DNA of 64,000 nucleotides from CAZCJA01 sp964499015 (GTDB lineage: Bacteria > Elusimicrobiota > Elusimicrobia > F11): NCBI GenBank assembly GCA_964499015.1, contig CAZCJA010000001.1, forward strand, positions 1-64,000, read 5' to 3'. The position numbers were made by a program, and so were the translations under genes. The notes below the pieces were generated by a model. It ran no database searches. It was given only the letters and a program-made list of their open reading frames with translations, and was not told the DNA's origin. This document shows positions 42,410-51,577 of this stretch, one piece after another (positions within the stretch are counted from its first letter, which is position 1; each line of letters begins with the position of its first letter).

Positions 42410-44347
42410 CTAATGTCGTGCGTCGAGCAGTTCCCGCGCCTTCACCAGGAGTTTGTCGGGATCAAACGGTTTGGGCATAAAATTGATGTCCGACTCCAAA
42501 ATGCCATGGTCGCCGATCACGTCTCCCGCGTAGCCTGAAATAAAAATAATCGAGATCCCCGGGTTCATCTCCTTAACTTTATTGGCCAAATCGATTCCTT
42601 TCACGCCCGGGATCATGACGTCCGAAATCATCAGTTTGAAGCGTTTTTCATTGCGCTGGCAGAGCTGCAGGGCTTCGGCGCCGTCTTTGGCCGCCAGCAC
42701 GGTGTACCCATGCGACTGCAGAACACGCGTCATGATCTCGCGCAGAGGCTTTTCGTCTTCAACAAGCAGGACGGTTTCAGTTCCCGGCCGCACCTCCACA
42801 TTGCCGGCCGGAACGGCGTCCTCCGGCTTGGCCGGCGCCACTTTCGGCATGTAAACCGAGAAAATTGAGCCGCGGCCCTTTTCGCTGTTAACGACCACGT
42901 ATCCGCCGCTTTGCTTGATGATGCCGTAAACGGTGGCCAGTCCAAGCCCGGTTCCTTTGCCCATTTCCTTGGTTGTAAAAAACGGCTCGAAAATGTGCTC
43001 CACGGTATGCTCATCCATGCCGGTGCCCGTATCGGAAAGACTAAAGACGACATATTCTCCGGTCGGAATCTCGTACTTGCCGACTTCGCGCGGCGCGGCC
43101 AGCGTTTCGTTGAACGTGGAGATGGTTAAACGCCCGCCCTTGGGCATCGCGTCGCTGGCATTGATCGCGAGGTTCAAAATAACTTGTTCGATTTGCGTGC
43201 GGTCGGCGCGCACCGGGTTCGGGTCCGGCGTCAGGTGCATGGCGACGTCGACATCTTCGTTGACCGTGCGGCCGATGATCTTGGCAAAGTCGGTAATGCA
43301 TTCGTTTAAATCGAAAACAACCGGCCGGAGCATTTGTTTGCGGCCGAACGCCAACAATTGCTTGGTCAGCGCCGAGGCGCGATCGCCGGCGTAAATAATT
43401 TCTTTGATGTCGGCGTGGCGCGGATCTTCTTCCGGGGTCGACTGCAGAACAAAACGGCAGAAACCGAGAATGGTGCCGAGCAAATTATTAAAGTCGTGAG
43501 CGATCCCGCCCGCCAACCGCCCCACCGCCTCCATCTTCTGCGAGGTGTAGAGCTGTTCCTGGCTGTCGCGCAAAGCTTTTTCCGCGTTTTTCTTTTCGGT
43601 TACGTCCTCGGAGATGCCCAGCAAGAATTGCGGCGTGCCCTTGCTGTCCATAATGGGCACTTTGACCGTGCGCAAAATACGCACGCCTTGATATTTGGTC
43701 GTGACGGGCTCTTCGGCGATATCCGCGATTTTTTTACTGGAAAGAACTTCGCGGTCTTTGGACGTGAAAAAATCGGCCTGCTCTTGGGGAAAGAAATCGT
43801 AATCGTTCTTACCGATAACGTCACTGCTGGTTAGGCCAAAAAACTCCTGGGCGGCCTTGTTGAAACGGACAAAACGCAAATCCTTGGCTTCTTTGACGAA
43901 AATGAGGTTCGGAATATTTTCAAAAATGGAATTCAGGAATAAGCTGGCTTCAAGGAACGCTTCTTGTTCTTTTTTACGCTGGATCGCGTAACGAATCGAG
44001 CGCAGCAACAATTCTCCGTTTAAATGCGCTTTGACGATGCAATCCTCCGCTCCCGCTTTGAAGCTGGTCACGGCAATATGGTCGTCATCAAGGCTTGTGC
44101 AGACGATAATCGGCAGTCGCGGAAAGGACTCTTTTAACTCATTGACCAGGCCCACGCCCGTGCCGTCCGGAAGGTACAAATCAAGGACGACCACATCGAC
44201 CGCATGGCTGGAAAGAAAAGAAATCGCTTTGGCGAAGCTGCCGCAGACGTGAATGACGGCCTCCGGTTCGCCGCTTTCGCACATGAACCCTTTGAAAATC
44301 TGGACGTCGTCCGGGCTGTCCTCAATTAGCAGGATTTCCATGTCCAA
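42410..44347 (-). CDS. Hybrid sensor kinase REC-PAS-HisKA-HATPase-REC
   Basis: 645 residues without membrane segments. It has an N-terminal receiver (LLIEDSPDDVQIF, VVVLDLYLPDGTG), a PAS domain at about 140-260 (FENIPNLIFVKEAKDLRFVRFNKAAQEFFG...DFFPQEQADFF, DVTEKKNAEKAL), HisKA with GGIAHDFNNLLGTILG, HATPase_c (NLAINASDAMP, DTGTGMDE, GTGLGLATVYGI), and a C-terminal receiver from about 525 (LLVEDEKPLREIM, MISDVMIPGVKG, MPKPFDP). It is a cytoplasmic phosphorelay kinase with an input receiver. It has a single-gene unit, 102 bp from lipA on the other strand. Confidence 0.9.
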   Translation of the reverse strand: MDMEILLIEDSPDDVQIFKGFMCESGEPEAVIHVCGSFAKAISFLSSHAVDVVVLDLYLPDGTGVGLVNELKESFPRLPIIVCTSLDDDHIAVTSFKAGAEDCIVKAHLNGELLLRSIRYAIQRKKEQEAFLEASLFLNSIFENIPNLIFVKEAKDLRFVRFNKAAQEFFGLTSSDVIGKNDYDFFPQEQADFFTSKDREVLSSKKIADIAEEPVTTKYQGVRILRTVKVPIMDSKGTPQFLLGISEDVTEKKNAEKALRDSQEQLYTSQKMEAVGRLAGGIAHDFNNLLGTILGFCRFVLQSTPEEDPRHADIKEIIYAGDRASALTKQLLAFGRKQMLRPVVFDLNECITDFAKIIGRTVNEDVDVAMHLTPDPNPVRADRTQIEQVILNLAINASDAMPKGGRLTISTFNETLAAPREVGKYEIPTGEYVVFSLSDTGTGMDEHTVEHIFEPFFTTKEMGKGTGLGLATVYGIIKQSGGYVVVNSEKGRGSIFSVYMPKVAPAKPEDAVPAGNVEVRPGTETVLLVEDEKPLREIMTRVLQSHGYTVLAAKDGAEALQLCQRNEKRFKLMISDVMIPGVKGIDLANKVKEMNPGISIIFISGYAGDVIGDHGILESDINFMPKPFDPDKLLVKARELLDARH

Positions 44348-44448
44348 ATATTAGCCTGAAAAAAGACAAAAACAATGAAAATAATTCAATCAATTCAGAC
44401 GCGTGTCCGCGCGAAAAGGGCCGCTAAAAAACCTACAATGCCCGTCCT

Positions 44449-45315
44449 ATGTCCGCCGTTCGTCCCCGACTTCCATCGTTCTTGAAACAGCAAATTCCGT
44501 CCGGCCCGGCTTTTACCGGCGTGCAGAACGCCATCCGCGATTTTAAGCTGAACACCGTCTGCGAAGAAGCCAAATGCCCGAACCGCACGCACTGCTACGC
44601 GCGCGGCACGCTGACGTTCCAGATTTTGGGCGATATCTGCACCCGCTCCTGCGGCTTCTGCGCCGAAAAATTCGGGCGGCCTTCGTCGCAGCCGGATCCC
44701 ACGGAAGCCACTCGTGTTGTCGAGGCGGCCGATCGCCTTAAACTAAAACATGTGGTCATTACATCCCCCGCCCGCGACGACCTGCAGGACGACGGCGCCG
44801 GCCAATTCGCGGCCGTGATCGCGGAATTCCGACGGAAGCTGCCCCAAGTGACCGTGGAGATCTTGACCCCGGACATGCGCGGCAAAGCCGATTGCCTAAA
44901 CACTCTTTTCGCTGCGAAACCGGATATTTTTAATCACAACATTGAAACCGTGCGCCGCTTAACGCCAAAAGTCCGCTCGAAAGCGACCTATGACCGGACT
45001 CTTTCCGTTTTGAAACAAGCTGCGGCTGCGGGACTGCGCGTAAAGTCGGGAATTATGGTCGGGCACGGAGAGGAACACGAGGAACTGCTCGAAACCTTTG
45101 AAGATTTGTTGAAAAATGGCGCGACCATGCTGACCTTGGGGCAATATCTCCCGCCGTCGTCGCACCATTTGCCACTGGTGCGCTGCTACCTGCCCCGCGA
45201 ATTCGATGAATTGAAAGAAATCGCGCTGACCATGGGCTTTGATCAAGTGGCGGCTGGTCCATTAGTAAGGAGCTCATATTACGCCGATCAAGCTATAATC
45301 GCGGCTCGCTCATGA
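44449..45315 (+). CDS. lipA: Lipoyl synthase
   Basis: A 288-residue radical-SAM enzyme that inserts two sulfurs into octanoyl-protein. The auxiliary cluster Cys are at 38, 43 and 49 (CEEAKCPNRTHC); the SAM cluster is Cys64, Cys68 and Cys71 (CTRSCGFC); the conserved C-terminal RSSY is present (VRSSYYAD). Normal length. A TACAAT (44434-44439) nine bases before ATG 44449 predicts a leader of about three bases. It heads the glycine-cleavage operon, where GcvH is its substrate, and overlaps gcvT by 4 nt (ATGA). Confidence 0.95.
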   Translation: MSAVRPRLPSFLKQQIPSGPAFTGVQNAIRDFKLNTVCEEAKCPNRTHCYARGTLTFQILGDICTRSCGFCAEKFGRPSSQPDPTEATRVVEAADRLKLKHVVITSPARDDLQDDGAGQFAAVIAEFRRKLPQVTVEILTPDMRGKADCLNTLFAAKPDIFNHNIETVRRLTPKVRSKATYDRTLSVLKQAAAAGLRVKSGIMVGHGEEHEELLETFEDLLKNGATMLTLGQYLPPSSHHLPLVRCYLPREFDELKEIALTMGFDQVAAGPLVRSSYYADQAIIAARS

Positions 45316-46403
45316 CCCAACGCACTCCCTTCTATCAGCATCACGTCGACTTGGGCGGCAAAATCGTTGATTTTGCCGGCTGGGACATGCCCATTCAATA
45401 CACGACCATCACGCAGGAACACAATGCGGTCAGGAATGCCGCCGGGCTTTTCGACATCTCGCACATGGGCCAAGTTTTTGTCTGGGGACCGGACGCGGAA
45501 GCGTATTTGCAGTTTCTGGTCTCGAACGACGTGCGCAAGGCCACCGAAGGCAAGGGCGTTTACGCGCATTTGCTCAATGAGAATGGCACCGTCATCGACG
45601 ACGTCTTCGTCTACCGCTTGGAAGACGACAAATTTCTCGTGATCGTGAACGCCTCGCGCAAAGAAGTCGACATCGCGTGGATGGAGAAACACATCAAGAG
45701 CTTCAATGCGACGATGACCGAGGCCCCATACGCCGCCGGTCTTGCCTTGCAAGGTCCTTCGTCCGTCGATATGATTGCCAAACTCTCTCCCAATGCGGCC
45801 CAGCTTCCGCGGTTCGGCATCGGCGATTTCCAGATTGGCGACGTTTCCAGCCTCATTGCGCGCACCGGCTACACCGGCGAAGATGGTTTTGAATTTTTCG
45901 CTCCCGCCGGACACATGCTGCAGATCTGGGACAGGCTGCTCAAAGCGGGCCATGGCAAAGGCTTTTTGCCAGCGGGGTTGGGCGCGCGCGACACACTTCG
46001 CACCGAAGCCGCCTACCCACTTTACGGACATGAACTGGACGAAGAGCACACGCCGTTTGAGGCGGGACTCAGCTGGGTGGTGAAGCTCGACAAAGACAAA
46101 TTTATCGGCAAAGACGCGCTGGTGAAGCAGAAAGCGGCGGGAATTAAAAGCAAGCTGCGCGGTTTTAAAGTAACAGCGGGCGGCGTCGCCCGGCCCGGTG
46201 GAAAAATTTTGATGAATGGAAAAGACGTGGGCACGGTGGCGAGCGGAACCTTCGCCCCGACGCTGAATGTGGCGATCGGCATGGCGTATCTGCCGGCCGA
46301 CGTCGCCGACGGAGCCCCGCTCGTGATCATGCAGGGCACGCGCTCCTTAAGCGCATCCGTGGTTCCATTGCCGTTTTTTAAAAAACCCTTGGCCGTTAAA
46401 TAA
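45312..46403 (+). CDS. gcvT: Glycine cleavage system T protein (aminomethyltransferase)
   Basis: A 363-residue folate-binding protein that takes the methylene group from aminomethyl-lipoyl GcvH to tetrahydrofolate and releases ammonia. Visible blocks: DFAGWDMPIQY, GLFDISHMGQV, GLALQGP, SLIARTGYTGEDGFE and GLGARDTLRTEAAYPLYGHEL. Normal length. The start overlaps the lipA stop. A TATAAT at 45291-45296, within the end of lipA, could give an extra internal promoter. Confidence 0.95.
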   Translation: MTQRTPFYQHHVDLGGKIVDFAGWDMPIQYTTITQEHNAVRNAAGLFDISHMGQVFVWGPDAEAYLQFLVSNDVRKATEGKGVYAHLLNENGTVIDDVFVYRLEDDKFLVIVNASRKEVDIAWMEKHIKSFNATMTEAPYAAGLALQGPSSVDMIAKLSPNAAQLPRFGIGDFQIGDVSSLIARTGYTGEDGFEFFAPAGHMLQIWDRLLKAGHGKGFLPAGLGARDTLRTEAAYPLYGHELDEEHTPFEAGLSWVVKLDKDKFIGKDALVKQKAAGIKSKLRGFKVTAGGVARPGGKILMNGKDVGTVASGTFAPTLNVAIGMAYLPADVADGAPLVIMQGTRSLSASVVPLPFFKKPLAVK

Positions 46404-46415
46404 CTGGAGGACGTT

Positions 46416-46793
46416 GTGATCAATCCCGATACATGCAAATTTGCAAAAAGCCACGAATGGGTGTCGCCCGACGGAACCGTCGGCATCACCGACCACGCGC
46501 AGAAAGAAATCACCGATGTGGTGTTCGTTGAACTCCCGAAAGTCGGCCGCGAGGTGAAAGCGGGCGAGGCCGTCGCAGTGGTGGAATCTGTAAAAGCGGC
46601 GTTCGACATTTACGCGCCCGTTTCCGGCAAGATTTCCAACGTGAACGCCAACGTGTCGAAAGACCCGGCGCTGGTCAACAAATCGGCCTACGGCGACGGC
46701 TGGCTGTTCAAAATCGAAAAAAGCGGCGACGGCGCGGAACTGATGAACCACGCCGATTATCAAAAGTTTCTCAGCTCCGGAGCGGGCCACTAA
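46416..46793 (+). CDS. gcvH: Glycine cleavage system H protein
   Basis: A 125-residue lipoyl carrier. SHEWV near the N-terminus and ESVKAAFDIYAPVSGKI carry the lipoylated Lys60. The GTG start has GGAGGA seven bases upstream, the same sequence and spacing as the giant gene. It shuttles the aminomethyl group between GcvP, GcvT and the L protein. The stop overlaps the gcvPA ATG by 1 nt. Confidence 0.95.
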   Translation: MINPDTCKFAKSHEWVSPDGTVGITDHAQKEITDVVFVELPKVGREVKAGEAVAVVESVKAAFDIYAPVSGKISNVNANVSKDPALVNKSAYGDGWLFKIEKSGDGAELMNHADYQKFLSSGAGH

Positions 46794-48133
46794 TGTTTCA
46801 TCCGAATTCCCCCACCGACGAGAAAGAACTTCTCGAAACCATCGGCGTTTCCTCCTTCGAGGCCCTTTTGCCCCGATTGCCAAAAAAACATTTAAATCCG
46901 GGCCTGGGACTGCCGAACGGAGCGTCGGAGATGGAACTCACGCGCGCGCTGCAAGAACTCTCGGCCAAAAACAGCCAGCCCCTGTCGTTCTTGGGCGCCG
47001 GCGCCTACAACCACTTTGTCTCCGCCGTTGTTCCGGCTCTCGCCGGTCGCGGCGAATTCGCCACCGCGTACACGCCGTATCAGCCCGAAGCCAGCCAGGG
47101 CACGCTCCAAACCATTTTTGAATTTCAGAGTCTGGTCGCCGAAATATACGGCATGAACATGGCCAACGCCTCTCTTTACGACGGTGCGACAGCGCTCGGC
47201 GAGGCGATTTTGGTGGCCCTGCGCCACACCGAACGCCACACCGTTTTGATTCCCGACGCGCTGCACCCGCATTCGCGCCGCACGCTGGAAACCATGTTCC
47301 TCGGTTCCGAAGCGATTAAGTTCGTCACCGTCGCCTGTCCGCAAGGCACGATGGACATGGCGGACTTGGACGCCAAGCTCGCCGCGCACAAAGACGGCAT
47401 TGCCGCGGTGGTCGTTCAGAACCCCAATTTCTTCGGCTGTTTGGAAGACGGCGAAAGCATCGGCAAAAAAGCGCACGCGGCCGGCGCCCTCCTCATCGCC
47501 TCCGCCAATCCGCTCTCCTGCGGCATTATCGCGCCTCCGGGCGAATACGACGCCGACATTGCCGTCGGCGAAGGCCAACCGCTCGGGCTTCCCGTTGAAT
47601 TCGGCGGTCCGTATGTGGGCCTCTTCGCCTGCAAGACGGAACTGATGCGCAAAATTCCGGGCCGCATTTGCGGCAAGACCGTGGACGTCGATGGAAAAAC
47701 CGCTTTTGTGCTGACTCTTCAGGCGCGCGAGCAGCACATCCGCCGCGAGAAGGCCAATTCCAACATCTGCACCAACCAAAATTTGTGCGCCACCGCCTTC
47801 ACCATCAACACCTCGCTCCTGGGCCCCGTCGGCCTGCGCGACTTGGCGGAACTGAACCTGCAGCTTGCCCATTACGCGGCGCAGCAGCTTTCGAGCCTGC
47901 CGGGCTTTAAGCTCGCCTTCGGCGCGGCGCCCTTCTTCAACGAATTTGTTCTGGAACTTCCGTTTGACGCCGAGATGGCCCAGAAGAAACTGCTGGACCT
48001 CGGGATTCTCGCCGGTTTGCCGCTTAAATCGTTTTACGCCAAACTGGACCGCCACTTGCTTGTGAACGTGACGGAACAAAAATCGAAGGCCGACATCGAC
48101 CGCTTGGTCACGGCCTTCCGGAGTCTCAAATGA
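46793..48133 (+). CDS. gcvPA: Glycine dehydrogenase (decarboxylating) subunit 1
   Basis: 446 residues, the N-terminal half of the two-subunit P protein. Typical blocks are FLGAGAYNHFVSAVVPAL, FATAYTPYQPEASQGTLQ, NASLYDGATALGEAI, and NSNICTNQNLCATA near the end. Works as a complex with gcvPB, which overlaps by 4 nt. Confidence 0.95.
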   Translation: MFHPNSPTDEKELLETIGVSSFEALLPRLPKKHLNPGLGLPNGASEMELTRALQELSAKNSQPLSFLGAGAYNHFVSAVVPALAGRGEFATAYTPYQPEASQGTLQTIFEFQSLVAEIYGMNMANASLYDGATALGEAILVALRHTERHTVLIPDALHPHSRRTLETMFLGSEAIKFVTVACPQGTMDMADLDAKLAAHKDGIAAVVVQNPNFFGCLEDGESIGKKAHAAGALLIASANPLSCGIIAPPGEYDADIAVGEGQPLGLPVEFGGPYVGLFACKTELMRKIPGRICGKTVDVDGKTAFVLTLQAREQHIRREKANSNICTNQNLCATAFTINTSLLGPVGLRDLAELNLQLAHYAAQQLSSLPGFKLAFGAAPFFNEFVLELPFDAEMAQKKLLDLGILAGLPLKSFYAKLDRHLLVNVTEQKSKADIDRLVTAFRSLK

Positions 48134-49659
48134 GCGCGTCCATGTCCACCGCCTTGCTCGAACCCTTGCTCATCGACCAATCGGTAAAAGGCCGCCGCGG
48201 CGCGCGCATTCCGGTGTCGCCGGTCAGTTCCCCCGTCGACCAATTGATCCCGAAAAAATATCTGCGCAAAACCAAACCGCACCTGCCCGAAGTGACGGAG
48301 CTGCAAGTCGTGCGTCACTTCACGCGCCTCTCCAAACTCAATTTCTCCATCGACGCCAATTTCTATCCGCTCGGCAGCTGCACAATGAAGTACAACCCGA
48401 AAACCAACGACTTTGTCGCGGCGTTTCCGGGCTTCAAAGACCTGCATCCGCTGGCGCCCGACGCAACGGCGCAAGGCATGCTCGAGCTTCTCTTCAATTT
48501 GGAACAGTGGCTGTGCAAGATGACGGGCTTTGATGCCTTCACACTGCATCCGGCCGCGGGCGCGCACGGCGAGTTCGCCGGCATTCTGATCGCGGTCGCT
48601 TATCACCGCGCCAAAGGCCATAAAAAGCACGTTGTGCTGGTTCCCGATTCCGCTCACGGCACCAACCCCGCCTCCGCCGCTCTGGCCGGATTGCAAGTCG
48701 TTCAAGTGAAGTCCGACGCCAACGGCCAAATCAATCTCGACGATTTCCGCTCCAAACTCAACGACGACGTGGCGCTGGTCATGATGACCTTGCCCAACAC
48801 GCTCGGCATTTTCGAAGAACAAATCGAAACCGTTACCCGCGAAGCGCACGCCAAAGGGGCCCTCGTGTACATGGACGGCGCGAACTTCAACGCGCTGGCC
48901 GGCCTGATTCGTCCCGGCGACATGGGCTTCGACATCTGCCACATCAATTTGCACAAGACGTTCTCGACGCCGCACGGCGGCGGCGGCCCGGGCGCGGGCC
49001 CGGTGGGCGTGAAGAAGGAACTCGAGCCGTTCCTGCCGATTCCGCGCGTCTTTAAGGTGGGCGACAAATTTGAGCTGCGCGATTCGAAGCACCAACTGCC
49101 GCAATCGATCGGGCAGCTGCGCAGTTTCTTTGGCAACACCGGTATTTTGATCCGCGCCTACGCGTACATGCTGGCGCTCGGTGAAAACGGCATCAAAGCG
49201 ATGAGCCGCCGCGCGATTTTGAACGCCAATTACATCCGCGTCCGCTTATCCAAGACCTTCAAAATTTATTCCGACGAACCGTGCATGCACGAAGCGGTTT
49301 TCTCGGGCGTGCCCGCGCTGAAGAACGGCACCAAAACGCTCGACATCGCCAAACGTCTGCTCGATTACGGCTTTTACGCGCCGACGGTTTACTTCCCGCT
49401 GATCGTTCCCGAATGCTTGATGATTGAGCCGACCGAAACCGAAACGCCGGAGACGCTTGAGCTGTTCTGCCAGACGGTGGAAAAGATCGCCAAGGAAATC
49501 GAAACGCAGCCGGAGATGGTGAAAACCGCTCCGCATACGACGCCCGTGCGCCGCCTGGACGAAGTCAAGGCCGCCCGCGAACCGATCTTAAAATGGGCTT
49601 CCACGCAGGAGCCGATGGAATTCAGTGGCTCCCCGCGTTCAAACCTGGCGCCGCGTTGA
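48130..49659 (+). CDS. gcvPB: Glycine dehydrogenase (decarboxylating) subunit 2
   Basis: 509 residues, the PLP-binding half of the P protein. FYPLGSCTMKYNPK, HPAAGAHGEFAGI, PDSAHGTNPASAA, and the PLP-lysine segment HINLHKTFSTPHGGGGPGAG near residue 276 are present. It decarboxylates glycine and loads the aminomethyl group on GcvH. The last 35 nt overlap the lipoate-ligase-like gene in another frame. Confidence 0.95.
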   Translation: MSASMSTALLEPLLIDQSVKGRRGARIPVSPVSSPVDQLIPKKYLRKTKPHLPEVTELQVVRHFTRLSKLNFSIDANFYPLGSCTMKYNPKTNDFVAAFPGFKDLHPLAPDATAQGMLELLFNLEQWLCKMTGFDAFTLHPAAGAHGEFAGILIAVAYHRAKGHKKHVVLVPDSAHGTNPASAALAGLQVVQVKSDANGQINLDDFRSKLNDDVALVMMTLPNTLGIFEEQIETVTREAHAKGALVYMDGANFNALAGLIRPGDMGFDICHINLHKTFSTPHGGGGPGAGPVGVKKELEPFLPIPRVFKVGDKFELRDSKHQLPQSIGQLRSFFGNTGILIRAYAYMLALGENGIKAMSRRAILNANYIRVRLSKTFKIYSDEPCMHEAVFSGVPALKNGTKTLDIAKRLLDYGFYAPTVYFPLIVPECLMIEPTETETPETLELFCQTVEKIAKEIETQPEMVKTAPHTTPVRRLDEVKAAREPILKWASTQEPMEFSGSPRSNLAPR

Positions 49660-50182
49660 TTCTGGCCGTTTAAGCGGCGCGGCCAACATGGCCGTCGACG
49701 CTGAAGCGCTCAAAAATCCAATCCAACCCACGTTGCGCTTCTTCCAATGGGACAAACCCACCACTAGCTACGGGCATACCATGTCCGTCGAGAACGGCAT
49801 CAAACGTCCGTCGGGCGGCGGCATCGTCCACCACAAAATAACCGATCTAAGCCTATCTCTTGTCTGGCCGCGCGGGCACAATATCCTTCCCGAAAAACCG
49901 CGCGACTGCTACGAAGAGATCCACAAGCGTCTAAAATCCGCGCTCGAAAAATGGGATCCGTCGCTGCGCTTGGATTTATTTGTTTCCTGCGGACCACAGG
50001 CGCGCAGCGGCGAGTGTTTTCAAGAACCGGTCTGCAACGATTTGAGGGCGGCGGGCCAGAAGCGGGTGGGTGGGGCGCTGCGGATAACGAAAACGGCGAT
50101 TTTGTATCAGGGCAACATTTTGCTGGAGAGCGCGGCGCGCTTGGACGAACTCAAAACCGCTGTGGCGGGCGAATTTAATTAA
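49625..50182 (+). CDS. Lipoate-protein ligase A-like protein
   Basis: A 185-residue LplA/BPL-fold protein, shorter than typical LplA (about 330 residues), consistent with catalytic-domain-only forms. RPSGGGIVHHKITDLSLSL matches the lipoyl-AMP loop (RxSGGGxVxHD), and AAGQKRVGGALRITKTAILYQGNIL carries the conserved Lys. It may be a lipoate ligase or an octanoyl transferase that primes GcvH for LipA. The start lies 35 nt inside gcvPB, and the end overlaps the convergent gene by 4 nt. Confidence 0.8.
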   Translation: MAPRVQTWRRVDSGRLSGAANMAVDAEALKNPIQPTLRFFQWDKPTTSYGHTMSVENGIKRPSGGGIVHHKITDLSLSLVWPRGHNILPEKPRDCYEEIHKRLKSALEKWDPSLRLDLFVSCGPQARSGECFQEPVCNDLRAAGQKRVGGALRITKTAILYQGNILLESAARLDELKTAVAGEFN

Positions 50183-50958
50183 CGGTGCCGCGTGTCGCGT
50201 TCGCGTTTGGCTTTTTCCAAACGCCGGTCGATTAAACTGGGCTGCTGTCTGACGGGTTGTTCTTTTTTGACTGACGACTTCACTCCCGGCCCGTCGTCAT
50301 AATAGAGATCATCCGTTTCCTTGCTCGTTCCGGCCCCTTTCTCCGTGTGATAGTGGCGGCGCCCGGCCGGAAAATTTTCATTGGAAAGACGCAATGCCGG
50401 GCCCGACGGCGGCATGGGCGGCTCTTCGGGTTCAGGCGGAGCGGTTTTGACCGCAACGGGTTTAGCCGTGGCGGGCTGGGAAGAACGCGGCTTGTCATTC
50501 CAGGTTCGTTCAACCGTAAAGCGCGTGGCCGACAAAATCGCGCCGGTTTCGGCGTCGATCATTCGCGCGTTCACCTCGGTTTTTTTATTCTCAAGATCGA
50601 TCAGCGTGCCGGTCACCAACGCGTCCACCCCAAGAACCGACCCCAGCTGCTTGGCCGTGGACGGGTCGACCACTCCCGTTTCGGCCATTCTTTTCTCTTC
50701 GAGGATTTTTTGCATCAATCGTCGCTCCAGAATCTGCAGATTATTACGGCCCACCAAAGCCGTCGTTAACCGCTCCGCCACGATGGATGAACCGCTGCTG
50801 AATTTGGAATCCGGATAAAGGAAGGTAACGACCGCGACTTTCTTGGAGGTGCGCCCCGCCATGCCCGCGGCCAATTGGCGTGAAACTTTTTTAAAGCCGG
50901 CGGCTTCGACGGAGCCGACGAAAAAAACGATAAGCAACGCGCAGCAGGCCCGCTTCAT
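50179..50958 (-). CDS. Exported FlgO/CsgG-like protein with Pro-rich tail
   Basis: 259 residues. Signal peptide to about 19 (VEA). Residues 38-165 match the FlgO/CsgG-N fold: KVAVVTFLYPDS, GSSIVAERLTTALVG, LQILERRLMQKILEEKRMAETGVVD, LGVDALVTGTLIDLENKKTEVNARMIDAETGAIL. The tail is rich in Pro, Lys and Arg. It is a paralogue of the upstream gene, overlapping by 4 nt. FlgO-like proteins sit at the outer membrane; no flagellar genes are nearby, so the role here is unknown. Confidence 0.75.
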   Translation of the reverse strand: MKRACCALLIVFFVGSVEAAGFKKVSRQLAAGMAGRTSKKVAVVTFLYPDSKFSSGSSIVAERLTTALVGRNNLQILERRLMQKILEEKRMAETGVVDPSTAKQLGSVLGVDALVTGTLIDLENKKTEVNARMIDAETGAILSATRFTVERTWNDKPRSSQPATAKPVAVKTAPPEPEEPPMPPSGPALRLSNENFPAGRRHYHTEKGAGTSKETDDLYYDDGPGVKSSVKKEQPVRQQPSLIDRRLEKAKRERDTRHR

Positions 50959-51545
50959 CGGCGTGCCGGACGCGCCGCTGGAAAACCCACCCGTATGGGT
51001 TCCTCGACTTCTTTCTGCGGCGCTTCCTCAGGCTCCTTCACGCTCGCCGGCGGGCGGTTGGCCCGCCGCGGGGCGTCGGTCCAGGCGCGATCGATCAGGG
51101 CGAACGACGCGGCCACCACTTCACCGGTATCGCTCTTCAGCGCCCGCGCGTTGACCTCGGTGCGGCCGTTGTCCAAGTCGATCAACGTTCCCGTGACCAG
51201 CACATCCACGCCAAGCACCTGGCCCATTTTGCGGGCGGTGGCCATGTCAATCACGCCGGTTTCACTGAGTTTCTGCTCTTCCAGCAATTTCTGCACCAGG
51301 CGGCGTTCCACCACCTGGATCCCTTTGGTCATAACCAAATAGGTGGTCAGTCGCTCGCAGACGATGGACGATCCGCTGCTGGTGCGGCCGTCATGATAGG
51401 GAAACGCCAAAAGGCCGACGCGAACCTTATCCATTCGTACCAGCTGCCTAGATAAATCTTTGGCCACGCGTTTAAGCGGATCGCCGGCAGCCCAGCACGG
51501 ACCCGTCGATGCCATAACAAGTAGCACTAGAAATGAACGGCGCAT
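50955..51545 (-). CDS. Exported FlgO/CsgG-like protein
   Basis: 196 residues. Signal peptide to about 19 (CWA). The fold matches its neighbour almost motif for motif (VGLLAFPYHDGR, GSSIVCERLTTYLV, VVERRLVQKLLEEQKLSETGVID, LGVDVLVTGTLIDLDNGRTEVNAR). The pair arose by tandem duplication and probably forms a hetero-oligomer. The next gene downstream starts in the ATGA of its stop. Confidence 0.75.
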   Translation of the reverse strand: MRRSFLVLLVMASTGPCWAAGDPLKRVAKDLSRQLVRMDKVRVGLLAFPYHDGRTSSGSSIVCERLTTYLVMTKGIQVVERRLVQKLLEEQKLSETGVIDMATARKMGQVLGVDVLVTGTLIDLDNGRTEVNARALKSDTGEVVAASFALIDRAWTDAPRRANRPPASVKEPEEAPQKEVEEPIRVGFPAARPARR

Positions 51546-51577
51546 ATAAAGAAGGATGGTTGAAATTCAGTGCGGGT

